Shown here piece by piece: positions 45,552 to 54,375 of a stretch of 64,000 nucleotides of DNA. Position 1 is the first letter of the stretch, and every line of letters begins with the position of its first letter. The stretch is from Sulfuricurvum sp. (GTDB taxonomy: Bacteria; Campylobacterota; Campylobacteria; Campylobacterales; Sulfurimonadaceae). The position numbers and the translations under genes were made by a program. The stretch spans positions 148,339 to 212,338 of the forward strand of contig NZ_JALNYS010000002.1 in NCBI RefSeq assembly GCF_023229695.1. The letters are read 5' to 3'. Under the pieces are notes generated by a model, which did no database searches, was not told where the DNA came from, and saw only the letters and a list, made by a program, of their open reading frames with translations.

Positions 45552-46838
45552 TTACCAAGCGGACGAGAGGGCGAAATTGACCAGTGCTTGCATGGGGTAG
45601 GCGGTTCCGTCTACTGCACCCGATTTGCTCGCCATTTGTCCCGAAAGCTCAAAGTGGAGCCAAGAGGGGCCGGTGGCGATACCGGCCGTATAGATGAGTC
45701 CGGCGAGGTCGTTAGCTGCCGTATTTTTCATCAGACCGAGATTCAGTTCCAATAGAGTAAGATCAATATTGGCACCCCCTCCGACGTAGCGGGTGTTGTA
45801 GCCGGTGAGCCCTTTGTTTTCGGTGAGATCGGCATCAAAGGCGAGTTCTAACCGTTTTCCGACCTTGTAGGCGGCACCTGCACGGTAAGCGGGTTTGATC
45901 TCATACTTGCCGCCCCCTTGAACGTTAAACGACGGTTTGTTAAGGTTTTTACCCACCAGTGCCAGATTTAAACTTTCGGAAAACGAGGGCTGATAGGCGA
46001 GACCCAGATCGACGCCGAAAGTTGTGGTATTGACCACATTTTTATCCGCGTTATCAAATGCATTGGTGCTGTCTACTTTCACCTGTGTGTAAAAGGTTTT
46101 TCCCGCCATCACTTTTGCCGCCCCCCCAACCGAGAGGGAGCCGTATGGGGTCTCGAAAGCGTAACCGTAGGCCAACGGGACTTCGGCGACGGCAAGTCCG
46201 ATGACGTCGATATTGGTGGTTCCGCTGTCGGCAGCGGCTTTGAGGGATGCTGCCTGATATTGCGCCTGTGTCAGATAAACCGGACTGTTTGGATTAAACG
46301 TTTCGATATCTATGTATTGTCCGGGGGTAGATGTTTCAAAAATCAAAGCGGTTCGGGTCTGGTCCACATTGGCGACTCCTCCGATATCGGAGGTGATAAA
46401 GAGTCCCGTACCGAACGATTTGTAGGAGAGACCGAAATCGGCCGTCGGATTGAGGGAAAACCCTTTTTTATCCATTCCGGTGACGATATCCCGTGCTTTT
46501 TTCAGGGTATCTATGTCCGTTTGGGTAACACTTTGCGCATTTCCGTCGAGTTTGTCCATCGTATCGGAAAACTTCAGATCGCTCAGATCGCCGACCGCTT
46601 TCCCCGCCCCCGTGTCTTTCAGTCCGACTCCGGCGCCGATGTGAAGGCTGAACTTCTCTTTGTTTTTTGCCAAAAGGGCCGGGTTGTTATAGGCACTCAG
46701 AGAAGAGGGGGAGGTAGCGACTCCCGCTCCCCCCATCGAAGCCGCTTTGGCCCCCAATACCTGAAACTCCATGGCGGAAACGGCGGTGACGGCACACGCG
46801 GATGCGATTAATGATAGAGTAATTTTGGAAAAAGACAT
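45552..46838 (-). CDS. TraF/FadL-like outer-membrane protein
   Basis: Predicted beta-barrel of about 428 aa. Signal peptide MSFSKITLSLIASACAVTAVS ends before MEFQVLGAKAASMGGAGVA, the usual start of the conjugal-transfer-TraF/OmpP1 group. The body alternates short strands and ends in Trp (NFALSSAW), typical of barrels. ATG at 46838 is chosen as the start of the signal peptide; AAAGGG precedes it. Substrate unknown. Convergent with fliI, divergent from nifS. Confidence 0.8.
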   Translation of the reverse strand: MSFSKITLSLIASACAVTAVSAMEFQVLGAKAASMGGAGVATSPSSLSAYNNPALLAKNKEKFSLHIGAGVGLKDTGAGKAVGDLSDLKFSDTMDKLDGNAQSVTQTDIDTLKKARDIVTGMDKKGFSLNPTADFGLSYKSFGTGLFITSDIGGVANVDQTRTALIFETSTPGQYIDIETFNPNSPVYLTQAQYQAASLKAAADSGTTNIDVIGLAVAEVPLAYGYAFETPYGSLSVGGAAKVMAGKTFYTQVKVDSTNAFDNADKNVVNTTTFGVDLGLAYQPSFSESLNLALVGKNLNKPSFNVQGGGKYEIKPAYRAGAAYKVGKRLELAFDADLTENKGLTGYNTRYVGGGANIDLTLLELNLGLMKNTAANDLAGLIYTAGIATGPSWLHFELSGQMASKSGAVDGTAYPMQALVNFALSSAW

Positions 46839-46939
46839 AGAAGACCCTTTGTGACTGGATAGATAAAGCTTATACCATTCTTTCACATAATTATTATTAT
46901 ATGAATTAAGCGTAACGTTTTAAGATCGAAAAAAGAGGG

Positions 46940-46960
46940 GATGATACCAATCGTATCATC
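46940..46960. promoter_or_regulatory. Perfect palindrome in the porin-nifS divergent region
   Basis: GATGATAC (46940-46947), 5-bp spacer CAATC, GTATCATC (46953-46960): an 8-5-8 perfect inverted repeat about 100 bp upstream of the porin start and 145 bp before nifS. It could be an operator for a dimeric regulator of one or both genes; the regulator is not identifiable. Confidence 0.45.
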
Positions 46961-47104
46961 TGAAAAATGAAAAAATAATAATTCTTAAACACTACTAAAT
47001 ATAAAAAACCCTTAAGGTTTCTATAACAAGGGTTGCACTATTATCCCAAAAGTTAAAAAAGATAAATTTTGTCTTTTATTCAAATCCCTTTTTAGGAGCA
47101 CCTT

Positions 47105-48319
47105 ATGCAGGTCTATCTGGATAATAACGCAACAACGATGGTTGATCCCGCCGTTGTTGACGCAATGATGCCGTTTTTTAGCGACATTTACGGAAATCCG
47201 AACTCATTGCACCGTTTTGGCACGGCGTCGCACCCTGCGATTACCCAAGCGATCAATCAAATGTACAAAGCGATTAATGCGAGCGACAAAGATGATATTA
47301 TTTTCACCTCCTGTGCGACCGAGTCGAACAACTGGGTCCTTAAATCGGTATGGGTGGATAAAATTCTAAACGGCGATAAAAATCATATCGTGACAACCGA
47401 AATCGAACACCCCTCAGTCCTCTCAACCTGTAAATTTCTCGAAGAGCAGGGGGTCAAAGTAACCTATCTTCCGGTAAACGATCAGGGGATTGTCGAGGCA
47501 CATACGCTTCGAAGTTTTATCACCGACAAGACCGCATTGGTCTCGATTATGTGGGCCAATAATGAAACGGGGATGATTTTTCCGATCAAAGAGATAGGGG
47601 AGATTTGTAAAGAGAAAGGGGTTCTTTTTCACACCGACGGGGTGCAAGCCGTGGGTAAAATCCCGGTCGATATGCAGGAGGTTCACGTCGATTTTATGTC
47701 GATGTCGGCCCATAAATTTCACGGTCCAAAAGGGATCGGAGCCCTCTATATCCGCAATTCCGAAGAGCTGACGCCGCTTCTTCACGGCGGAGAGCATATG
47801 GGGGGACGCCGTTCGGGTACGCTGAATGTCCCTTACATCGTCGGGATGGGAAAAGCGATTGAGCTGGCAACAGAGAATATCGCTGAAAAGATGGCTTCCA
47901 TCCGTACTAAACGGGATCGTCTCGAAGATGCTCTGCTCTCGCAGCTTGAGGATGTCATGGTGGTAGGAAATCGCGACAACCGCACCCCCAATACGATTTT
48001 GATCTCTATTCGCGGGGTTGAGGGTGAGGGGATGCTGTGGGATCTCAACAATGCCCTCATCGGGGCATCGACGGGATCAGCCTGCGCTTCCGAAGATCTC
48101 GAAGCCAATACCGTTATGCTGGCGATCGGTGCAGATAATGAGCTGGCCCACACGGGGATCCGTTTGAGTCTCAGCCGTTTTACCACCGATGAAGAGATCG
48201 ATTACGTCATTGAGCGCTTTAGCAGCGCCGTTTCACGATTACGCGCCATTTCAAGCTCGTACGCAATTGTACAACCCACTCCCGGCGGTGAAGCCGGAGA
48301 ATGTCACATTCATCACTAA
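47105..48319 (+). CDS. nifS: Cysteine desulfurase, NifS type
   Basis: PLP enzyme giving sulfur for Fe-S clusters. Motifs: YLDNNATTMVDP at the start, SCATESNNWVLKS, HTDGVQAVGKIP, the PLP lysine in SMSAHKFHGPKGIG, and the active-site loop SACASEDLEAN. 404 aa. It is followed by nifU 11 nt later, so it forms the NIF-type Fe-S assembly operon that Campylobacterota use for general clusters. Confidence 0.96.
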   Translation: MQVYLDNNATTMVDPAVVDAMMPFFSDIYGNPNSLHRFGTASHPAITQAINQMYKAINASDKDDIIFTSCATESNNWVLKSVWVDKILNGDKNHIVTTEIEHPSVLSTCKFLEEQGVKVTYLPVNDQGIVEAHTLRSFITDKTALVSIMWANNETGMIFPIKEIGEICKEKGVLFHTDGVQAVGKIPVDMQEVHVDFMSMSAHKFHGPKGIGALYIRNSEELTPLLHGGEHMGGRRSGTLNVPYIVGMGKAIELATENIAEKMASIRTKRDRLEDALLSQLEDVMVVGNRDNRTPNTILISIRGVEGEGMLWDLNNALIGASTGSACASEDLEANTVMLAIGADNELAHTGIRLSLSRFTTDEEIDYVIERFSSAVSRLRAISSSYAIVQPTPGGEAGECHIHH

Positions 48320-48330
48320 AGGATTCTACT

Positions 48331-49305
48331 ATGGCAAAAAATGATTTATTAGGCGGATCTCTTTGGGATCAGTACTCAAACAAAGTAACCACGTTGATGA
48401 ACAACCCGAACAATCAAGGGGAGATCACCCAAGAAGAGTGCGATGCGGCAGGACATAAACTGATCGTTGCCGATTTCGGAGCGGAGAGCTGCGGTGATGC
48501 CGTCCGTTTGTATTGGGAAGTCGATCCCTCTACCGATACGATCGTTAAATCGAAATTTAAAAGTTTCGGATGCGGTACGGCGATCGCCAGTTCGGACATG
48601 ATGGCGGAACTGTGCATCGGTAAAACGGTTCAGGAAGCAGTCAAAATCACGAACATCGATGTAGAGATGTCTCTTCGCGACACTCCGGAGATCCCTGCCG
48701 TCCCGCCGCAGAAAATGCACTGTTCGGTTATGGCGTACGATGTCATCAAAAAAGCGGCCGGATTGTATCTCGGCGTCGATGAGTCAAGCTTTGAAGATGA
48801 GATCATTGTGTGCGAATGTGCCCGTGTCAGCCTCGGGACCCTTCGTGAAGTGATCAAACTTAACGATCTCAAAACGATCGAGCAGGTGACCGATTACACC
48901 AAAGCCGGCGGCTTTTGTAAGTCGTGTATCAAACCGGGCGGTCATGAAGCGCGTGAATATTATCTCGTCGATATTTTGGCCGATGTGCGCCGTGAGATGG
49001 ATGAAGAGAAGATGCGTTCAGCGGCAGATGCGGGAGCACACGGTGATTTCGAAGCGATGACGCTGGTGCAGAAGATCAAAGCAATCGACAGCGTTGTGGA
49101 TGAGTCGATTCGTCAGTTTTTGATTATGGACGGCGGAAACATGGAGGTTATCGATATCAAAGATTCTCCCGATTATATCGATGTCTATATCCGCTATTTG
49201 GGCGCATGTAACGGCTGTGCGAGTTCAAGTACGGGGACGTTGTACGCGATCGAAGCGACACTCAAAGAAAAACTTTCTCAGAAAATCCGCGTATTGCCTA
49301 TTTGA
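48331..49305 (+). CDS. nifU: NifU-type Fe-S cluster scaffold
   Basis: Three-part scaffold of 324 aa. N-terminal IscU-like domain with Cys in AESCGDAV, FGCGTAIASSDM and MHCSVMAYD; a middle BFD-like [2Fe-2S] domain with CECARVSLGTLREVI and FCKSCIKPGG; a C-terminal Nfu domain with GACNGCASS. ATG at 48331 (MAKNDLLGG) is chosen, with AAAGGA 7 nt upstream; the frame from 48301 lies in nifS. Confidence 0.95.
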   Translation: MAKNDLLGGSLWDQYSNKVTTLMNNPNNQGEITQEECDAAGHKLIVADFGAESCGDAVRLYWEVDPSTDTIVKSKFKSFGCGTAIASSDMMAELCIGKTVQEAVKITNIDVEMSLRDTPEIPAVPPQKMHCSVMAYDVIKKAAGLYLGVDESSFEDEIIVCECARVSLGTLREVIKLNDLKTIEQVTDYTKAGGFCKSCIKPGGHEAREYYLVDILADVRREMDEEKMRSAADAGAHGDFEAMTLVQKIKAIDSVVDESIRQFLIMDGGNMEVIDIKDSPDYIDVYIRYLGACNGCASSSTGTLYAIEATLKEKLSQKIRVLPI

Positions 49306-49309
49306 TTTT

Positions 49310-49545
49310 AATGCACTTTTCGGGCAAAGCCCGGAAAGTGGCGGGGACGGCCCAGCCGGCACTTCGTGCATCGGCCGGGTTCCAAAGCTAAAAAAGCCAA
49401 GCAGTTGGCTTTTTTGACGCTTTTCACCCCTTCACCCCCCTGAAGCTACCCGCATCTTTCGGATGCGGGAGAGATAATCGACCTAGTGTTATGCACTTTT
49501 CGCTCAAAGCCCGTAAAGGGGCAGGGACGTAAAGCTACTTTTTTT
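49310..49545 (-). repeat. Composite of rearranged MITE-like repeat fragments
   Basis: Three pieces of the 146-bp repeat lie here in reverse orientation: GCACTTTTCGGGCAAAGCCCGG (about 49313-49350); the core CACCCCCCTGAAGCTAC plus hairpin CCCGCATC/GATGCGGG (49434-49482); and a second end-like piece TTATGCACTTTTCGC... with GGGGCAGGGACG (about 49489-49540). A GC-rich hairpin (49355-49375) and a perfect terminator sit between the first two. It looks like nested or tandem insertions that later decayed. Confidence 0.55.
49390..49415. terminator. Bidirectional Rho-independent terminator between nifU and phoH
   Basis: AAAAAAGCCAA (49390-49400), loop GCAG, TTGGCTTTTTT (49405-49415): a perfect 11-bp stem flanked by A and T runs. 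It serves both nifU (+) and the convergent PhoH gene (-). Confidence 0.85.
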
Positions 49546-49572
49546 ATTCCCGCTTTCGCGGGAGCTTCATCG

Positions 49573-51039
49573 TTAAAAATTTTTGTCAAACCAATCGGCG
49601 ACATTGCTTCGGATCGTGTGGCGCAGCTGAATACCGGCAATAAAATCGGTGTGTTGCGCTTTATTGAGAAGCGTTACCAGTGCATTGCGCCGTTTTGAGA
49701 GAAATGGATGATCAATTTGTCCCGGGTCCCCCATGACAACGAGACGGGTCTCTTCCCCCATCCGGGTTCCGATCAGTTTCAGAGAAGCATTGGTCATATT
49801 CTGAGCTTCGTCGATAATGACAAATTTGCGGGAGATGGTGGTCCCTCGCATATGGGCAATGTCCATCGCTTCGATATTGTATTTTTTCATAAAAATTTCG
49901 GTTGCGTTTTCCCGTTTGATCGAGTTGGTGGTTCCGGTAAACTCGACCCGTGCATCGATGGAGTATTTGCTCTGGTGTTCAATGGTAAAATTGATCGCCG
50001 CATAGAGGGGATACATGAAAAAACCGAGTTTTTGTTCTTCATCTCCTTTGCGATACCCAAGTTCCGCTTGCGGATCATTGGAAGTGATCGTATTGCGGGC
50101 GTAGACGATCCCCTCCACAATCCCCTCTTCGACCAGTTCCAGTCCCGCTTGGAGGGCGATGAGGGTTTTACCCGATCCGGTTGAACCGGCAACGACCGTG
50201 ACGTAGTTTTGCGGATGGGTCATCATCGCATAATAAAATTTTTGTTCAACGTTCATCGGACGAACCAGAGTTTCATCAAAATGTTCTCCGAAACGGCGGT
50301 CAAAATCACACCATTCGAGCTGGCGGTTAAATGTAAAGGCATAGCGCTGAATCCCCGTCTCGTAGATTTCGGAGGTGGTACTCGTCGCGTGTTGAACAAA
50401 AGTGATCTGTTCAAAATTATGATGGACAACTCCTTCCGGCAGGAGAGGGGTTTCGTCGTAGGTATAGGTACGGGTAAAATCGATCTCTTCGGGGGCTTCG
50501 ACACTGCTGTTACGGATACTTTGGGTCGGGATACCCCGAATCTCGGAAGCAATCCGAAACGACATATCGTTGGTGACCAGCGTTAAGCCGTAATCGTGCG
50601 CGATTTCCCCTATTTTAGCGTCATTGATCCCTTTGGATTCGGTGAAAGAGGCTGAGATACGATACTGTTCGCGGTGGATAATAAAAAGGTTGATTTCACT
50701 GGCTTCATTGCCGTGCAGTGAGCGGTCGAAGTTAAGGGCGAGGCGGTAGTATCGGTCATTCGGACACTGTGAAGGATCGAGGGATTTTACGACACATTCG
50801 GGAAGTTCTATCGCCGCAATGGGTTCACCCCACGCAATATCGGCCAAGCGGAAAAATTCGCGGGCCTGAAATCCCGCTTCGGAACGCATATCGTCTTTTT
50901 TGGTGTTGAGCTCGGAGAGGACGATATTGGTAATCAAAATACCGTTTTGGTTCTCATCGCTGATTCGCAGTATATTCGTGTGATCGTCTAAAATAACGGA
51001 AGTGTCAAGAAGGTAACATTTTTGAGTGTCGCTCACGGA
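49573..51039 (-). CDS. PIN-PhoH fusion protein
   Basis: 488-aa protein joining an N-terminal PIN nuclease domain (YLLDTSVILDD, TKGINDAKIGEIA-like acidic residues, LVTNDMSFR) to a C-terminal PhoH ATPase (Walker A GSTGSGKTLIALQAG, Walker B FVIIDEAQNMT). Such PhoH2-type fusions are unwinding RNases in other bacteria. GTG at 51039 is preferred over TTG at 51054, with AAAGG 7 nt upstream. It follows aroC on the same strand. Confidence 0.87.
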   Translation of the reverse strand, partial: SVSDTQKCYLLDTSVILDDHTNILRISDENQNGILITNIVLSELNTKKDDMRSEAGFQAREFFRLADIAWGEPIAAIELPECVVKSLDPSQCPNDRYYRLALNFDRSLHGNEASEINLFIIHREQYRISASFTESKGINDAKIGEIAHDYGLTLVTNDMSFRIASEIRGIPTQSIRNSSVEAPEEIDFTRTYTYDETPLLPEGVVHHNFEQITFVQHATSTTSEIYETGIQRYAFTFNRQLEWCDFDRRFGEHFDETLVRPMNVEQKFYYAMMTHPQNYVTVVAGSTGSGKTLIALQAGLELVEEGIVEGIVYARNTITSNDPQAELGYRKGDEEQKLGFFMYPLYAAINFTIEHQSKYSIDARVEFTGTTNSIKRENATEIFMKKYNIEAMDIAHMRGTTISRKFVIIDEAQNMTNASLKLIGTRMGEETRLVVMGDPGQIDHPFLSKRRNALVTLLNKAQHTDFIAGIQLRHTIRSNVADWFDKNF

Positions 51040-51090
51040 AGGGCCTTTGATCAAGATGCCCCATTATAAAGGGGTTTTCTTGAAAGGAAA

Positions 51091-52170
51091 CTAAGAGGGG
51101 AGGTAGTAGTTTTGAACCCCGTTCATGGTCCGTCCCATATTGAGCAGAAGCATATCGGCGATGACGAGTGCCGCCATCGATTCGGCAACGACGGAGCCGC
51201 GTATGGCGACACACGGGTCATGTCGCCCTTTGAGAGATACGTGGACACTTTCGTGATCGGTATTGATACTCTCCTGATCGATGAAAATAGAGGGGGTGGG
51301 CTTGAAGTGGACCCGGAGGATCACATCATCGCCGTTACTCATCCCTCCGAGTATCCCCCCCGAATGGTTGGATTTAAACCCTTCGGGGGTGATGGGATCG
51401 TTGTTTTGGGAAGCGAGGAGTTCGCTGCTGTGGATCCCCTCTCCGATTTCGACCGCTTTGACGGCATTGATCCCCATCATCGCTGATGCGAGAACGGCAT
51501 CGAGTTTGTAGTAAAGCCCCTCACCAAGACCGATCGGAAGGGAGGAAATTTTAATCGTGGCAACCCCTCCGACCGAATCGTGAGCGTTTTTAGCCTCCAA
51601 TATAGCCGCTTTCTGGGCCTCTTCGACATTCGGGTCCAGTGCATAGATAGGGCTGTTTGCCGGATAGGAAAAATCAAGAGTGCGTGCTTCGATGCCGTGA
51701 ATCGCGCTGATACCGCTTGCGAAGGTGATGCCGAGTTTGGAGAGCATCTGTTTGGCGATGGCTCCGCCGGCAACACGGGCTGCCGTTTCACGGGCGCTTG
51801 AACGGCCGCCGCCACGGTAGTCGCGGATGCCGTATTTGTGAAAATAGGTAAAGTCGGCATGCCCCGGGCGGAAAATATCTTTGACGTTGGAATAGTCGCC
51901 GCTTTTTTGGTCGGTGTTGTAAATCACCATCATGATCGGGGTACCGGTACTGAGCCCTTCGAATACGCCGCTGAGGATCTCGACCTTATCGGCCTCTTTT
52001 CTCGCGGTTGCAAACTCGTTTTGCCCCGGTTTACGACGGTCAAGTTCACTTTGAATGTACGCTTCATCGATTTCCAATCCCGCAGGGACACCGTCCAGGA
52101 GGCATCCGATCGCTTTGCCGTGCGATTCGCCATAGGTTGTCATCGAAAATCGTTCGCCGAAACGGTTCAT
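51091..52170 (-). CDS. aroC: Chorismate synthase
   Basis: Last step of the shikimate pathway; FMN-dependent. The 359 aa have GESHGKAIGCLLDGVPAGL, GGRSSARETAARVAGGA and KSNHSGGILGGMSNGD. Preceded by a hairpin repeat (52186-52210) in the rnc-aroC gap. The order aroC-rnc-rnhA is conserved in Campylobacter. Confidence 0.97.
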   Translation of the reverse strand: MNRFGERFSMTTYGESHGKAIGCLLDGVPAGLEIDEAYIQSELDRRKPGQNEFATARKEADKVEILSGVFEGLSTGTPIMMVIYNTDQKSGDYSNVKDIFRPGHADFTYFHKYGIRDYRGGGRSSARETAARVAGGAIAKQMLSKLGITFASGISAIHGIEARTLDFSYPANSPIYALDPNVEEAQKAAILEAKNAHDSVGGVATIKISSLPIGLGEGLYYKLDAVLASAMMGINAVKAVEIGEGIHSSELLASQNNDPITPEGFKSNHSGGILGGMSNGDDVILRVHFKPTPSIFIDQESINTDHESVHVSLKGRHDPCVAIRGSVVAESMAALVIADMLLLNMGRTMNGVQNYYLPS

Positions 52171-52181
52171 ATTATTTTCCT

Positions 52182-52228
52182 AACGCCAAAGGGAGCCAAG
52201 CTCCCTTTGGCTACGCTAACGCTGAGTT
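52182..52228 (-). repeat. Hairpin repeat upstream of aroC (second repeat family)
   Basis: A perfect 11-bp stem CCAAAGGGAGC (52186-52196) / GCTCCCTTTGG (52200-52210) with loop CAA, followed by CTACGCTAACGCTGAGTT. In the mRNA sense it lies 16 nt before the aroC start, after rnc. A close relative is found at 61678-61721, with two mismatches in its stem, and the CTACGCTAACGCT word recurs near 18996. Confidence 0.65.
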
Positions 52229-52237
52229 CACTTTTTT

Positions 52238-52918
52238 TCATCTTAATTCCTTCGATAGCATTCCAAGGGCTATTTCCGCCGCTTCCTGCTGCGCTTGCTT
52301 TTTGCTTTTTCCGCATGCGGTTGCATAGGGTTTCCCATCGATCAAGACGGCAATTTCAAACTCTTTTTTATGGTCCGGACCATGGGCCGCGATGAGTTGA
52401 TATTCGGGTGTGATTCCGAAATGGGCCTGAGTAAGCTCTTGAAGCGAGGTTTTATAATCTTTGAGCAAGAAGTCAAGGGAGATCTCGTCATGGACATGTT
52501 CCAGAAGGGCTATCGTGATCTCTTCGACCTTTTTAAGCCCCGATTCGAGATAGATTGCCCCCATCAGTGCTTCAAATGCGTTGGAGAGGAGTGAGCTTTT
52601 GGTGCGTCCGCTATTGTTCTCTTCGGCATTGGAGAGAAAGATGTATTCACCCAGATGCAAATGGTTGGCCAGAGCGGTAAATCCCCCCTCGTTGACAAGA
52701 GATGCACGCATTTTGGAGAGTTTCCCCTCATCAAAATCACGAAACTTTTTGTACAGGTACTCGCCGACGATTAGGTCCAGAACCGCATCTCCTAAAAATT
52801 CGAGTCGCTCATTATTGTAGGGCTGTTTGTAGCTTTTATGCGTCAGCGCTTCAATAAGGAGCTCTTTTTTTTCAAACTGATACCCTAATGCTTTTTGCAG
52901 GGTTTGTAAATCATCCAT
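52238..52918 (-). CDS. rnc: Ribonuclease III
   Basis: Double-stranded RNA endonuclease, 226 aa. Catalytic signature NERLEFLGDAVLDLIVGEY near 36-54, a second acidic site in ALMGAIYLESG, and a C-terminal dsRNA-binding domain (YKTSLQELTQAHFGITPEY, GKSKKQAQQEAAEIAL). It overlaps rnhA by 8 bp and is followed by a strong hairpin in the transcript before aroC. Confidence 0.96.
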   Translation of the reverse strand: MDDLQTLQKALGYQFEKKELLIEALTHKSYKQPYNNERLEFLGDAVLDLIVGEYLYKKFRDFDEGKLSKMRASLVNEGGFTALANHLHLGEYIFLSNAEENNSGRTKSSLLSNAFEALMGAIYLESGLKKVEEITIALLEHVHDEISLDFLLKDYKTSLQELTQAHFGITPEYQLIAAHGPDHKKEFEIAVLIDGKPYATACGKSKKQAQQEAAEIALGMLSKELR

Positions 52919-53351
52919 TGTTGTTTAATCCTTGTTTAAATTTCTCCGCCTCTTCGCGGGCGATTTGATCGCACCGTTCATTTTCGGGATGGCCGTTGTG
53001 CCCCCGAACCCATTCGCCGTAGATACGATGAGGGGTGGAAACTTCCAAATATTCGAGCCAGAGATCGGGGTTTTTGACCTTGGCGAAGTTCCGTTTTATC
53101 CACCCTTGCAGCCATTCGTTGATCCCTTTGATGACATAGCTTGAATCGGAGATGATGGTGACGTCACAGGGCTCTTTGAGCGCTTTGAGCCCCTCAATCA
53201 CCCCCAGAAGCTCCATCCGGTTATTGGTGGTATGGGCTTCGCCGCCTCGGATCACCTTTTCAACCTCTCCGTAGCGTAAAATGGCTCCGTATCCGCCCGG
53301 TCCGGGATTCCCCAGTGCGGAACCGTCACTGAAAAGAGTTATTTTCTTCAA
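52911..53351 (-). CDS. rnhA: Ribonuclease HI
   Basis: Cleaves RNA in RNA-DNA hybrids. The 146 aa have catalytic Asp in FSDGSALGNPGPGGYG, Glu in NNRMELLGVIEGL, Asp in IISDSSYVIKGI, and the C-terminal VRGHNGHPENERCDQIA. It overlaps the TPR protein gene by 26 bp and rnc by 8 bp. Confidence 0.95.
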   Translation of the reverse strand: MKKITLFSDGSALGNPGPGGYGAILRYGEVEKVIRGGEAHTTNNRMELLGVIEGLKALKEPCDVTIISDSSYVIKGINEWLQGWIKRNFAKVKNPDLWLEYLEVSTPHRIYGEWVRGHNGHPENERCDQIAREEAEKFKQGLNNNG

Positions 53352-54369
53352 ATCGTTCCTTTATGAGGCTCATGGTCGGGATCAGCGAGTCGATTGCATG
53401 GCAATTCGGGCAACGGTGAAACGGAAAGAAAGAGAGCTGTTTGCATTCATTACACACATATTCGAATTGAAGCGTCGCTTTGCTTCCTCCGCATTGACGG
53501 AGCATTATGAGCGTATCGAGTTCAAAAATAGGGCTGTTTTGGGCGAGCGAGAGAGACCCTCTGGCACTAAAGAGCTCACGCAGATAACCGTTGGACGCAA
53601 TTATATCCAAATCAAGCTTCCCCTCATCCAGACGCCAGAGAATATCGCTTAAACGGTGGGAAAGCGATTGATCGAAATATTTCCAACCCAGAGCGGGGCG
53701 GTGGGTAAAAAGATAATCGAAGACAAGATATCCGAGCCGACCGTGTGTACGGTATACCTCCAGAAGTTTAGCCGCTTTTTCATCGACACCGAGAGTGGGA
53801 TCCCCTAATAAAGAGCGGCATTGGAGGTAGAGTTTCTCATCGGCTGCATCGGGAGCAATCTCCAGCAGCGACTCCATGATTTCGAGCGCTTTATCGTATT
53901 GCTGCAGCTGTTCATAAATTAACACGAGCGTATGCAGTGCTGCGGGGGTACGGGGATTGTTTTGCAGGATCTGGGTAAAGGCTAAACGGGAACGTTCTAA
54001 AAAACCCGCTTTGAAATAGGCTTTTCCCAGGAGCAGCAGAGTCTCTTTTTGAAAGATTTTATCCCGGTTTTTGGTGAGGAGGGCATGATAGATTTCGACA
54101 CTTTTTTCGATATTTCCCTGATGTTCGAAACATTGGGCAAGCATTAGCCACGATTCGCTTGAGAGGGAGTTGTTGTGAACCTGTTCGGATATTTTGGCCT
54201 CATCCTGAAGGGACTCGAATTTACCCAGAAACGATTCCAGATCGCGGTGTTCGCGTGCCGCTTTATAGCGCCCCCACCAATAACTTAAAAACGAGAGGAT
54301 AAAGAGGAGGAGAAAAAAGACAATAATCCCGAACAAAGGGTCGCGAAACTCGATAAAAAATGTATTCAT
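53326..54369 (-). CDS. LapB/YciM-like TPR protein with rubredoxin-type CxxC pair
   Basis: Membrane-anchored 347-aa protein. One helix at ~13-33 (FGIIVFFLLLFILSFLSYWWG), then six or so TPR-like repeats (~45-190) and a C-terminal metal-binding knuckle YVCNECKQL...HRCPNCHAIDS. Order and features match LapB/YciM, which controls LPS synthesis in enterobacteria; the similarity is architectural. It heads the rnhA-rnc overlap cluster; Campylobacter has a protein gene in the same place, as I recall. Confidence 0.75.
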   Translation of the reverse strand: MNTFFIEFRDPLFGIIVFFLLLFILSFLSYWWGRYKAAREHRDLESFLGKFESLQDEAKISEQVHNNSLSSESWLMLAQCFEHQGNIEKSVEIYHALLTKNRDKIFQKETLLLLGKAYFKAGFLERSRLAFTQILQNNPRTPAALHTLVLIYEQLQQYDKALEIMESLLEIAPDAADEKLYLQCRSLLGDPTLGVDEKAAKLLEVYRTHGRLGYLVFDYLFTHRPALGWKYFDQSLSHRLSDILWRLDEGKLDLDIIASNGYLRELFSARGSLSLAQNSPIFELDTLIMLRQCGGSKATLQFEYVCNECKQLSFFPFHRCPNCHAIDSLIPTMSLIKERFEENNSFQ

Positions 54370-54375
54370 GCCGTA

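Noticed and set aside
49549..49562. CCCGC-TTTC-GCGGG hairpin as a phoH terminator
   Set aside because: In the phoH sense it is followed by A residues, not U residues; the perfect hairpin at 49390-49415 is the likelier terminator.
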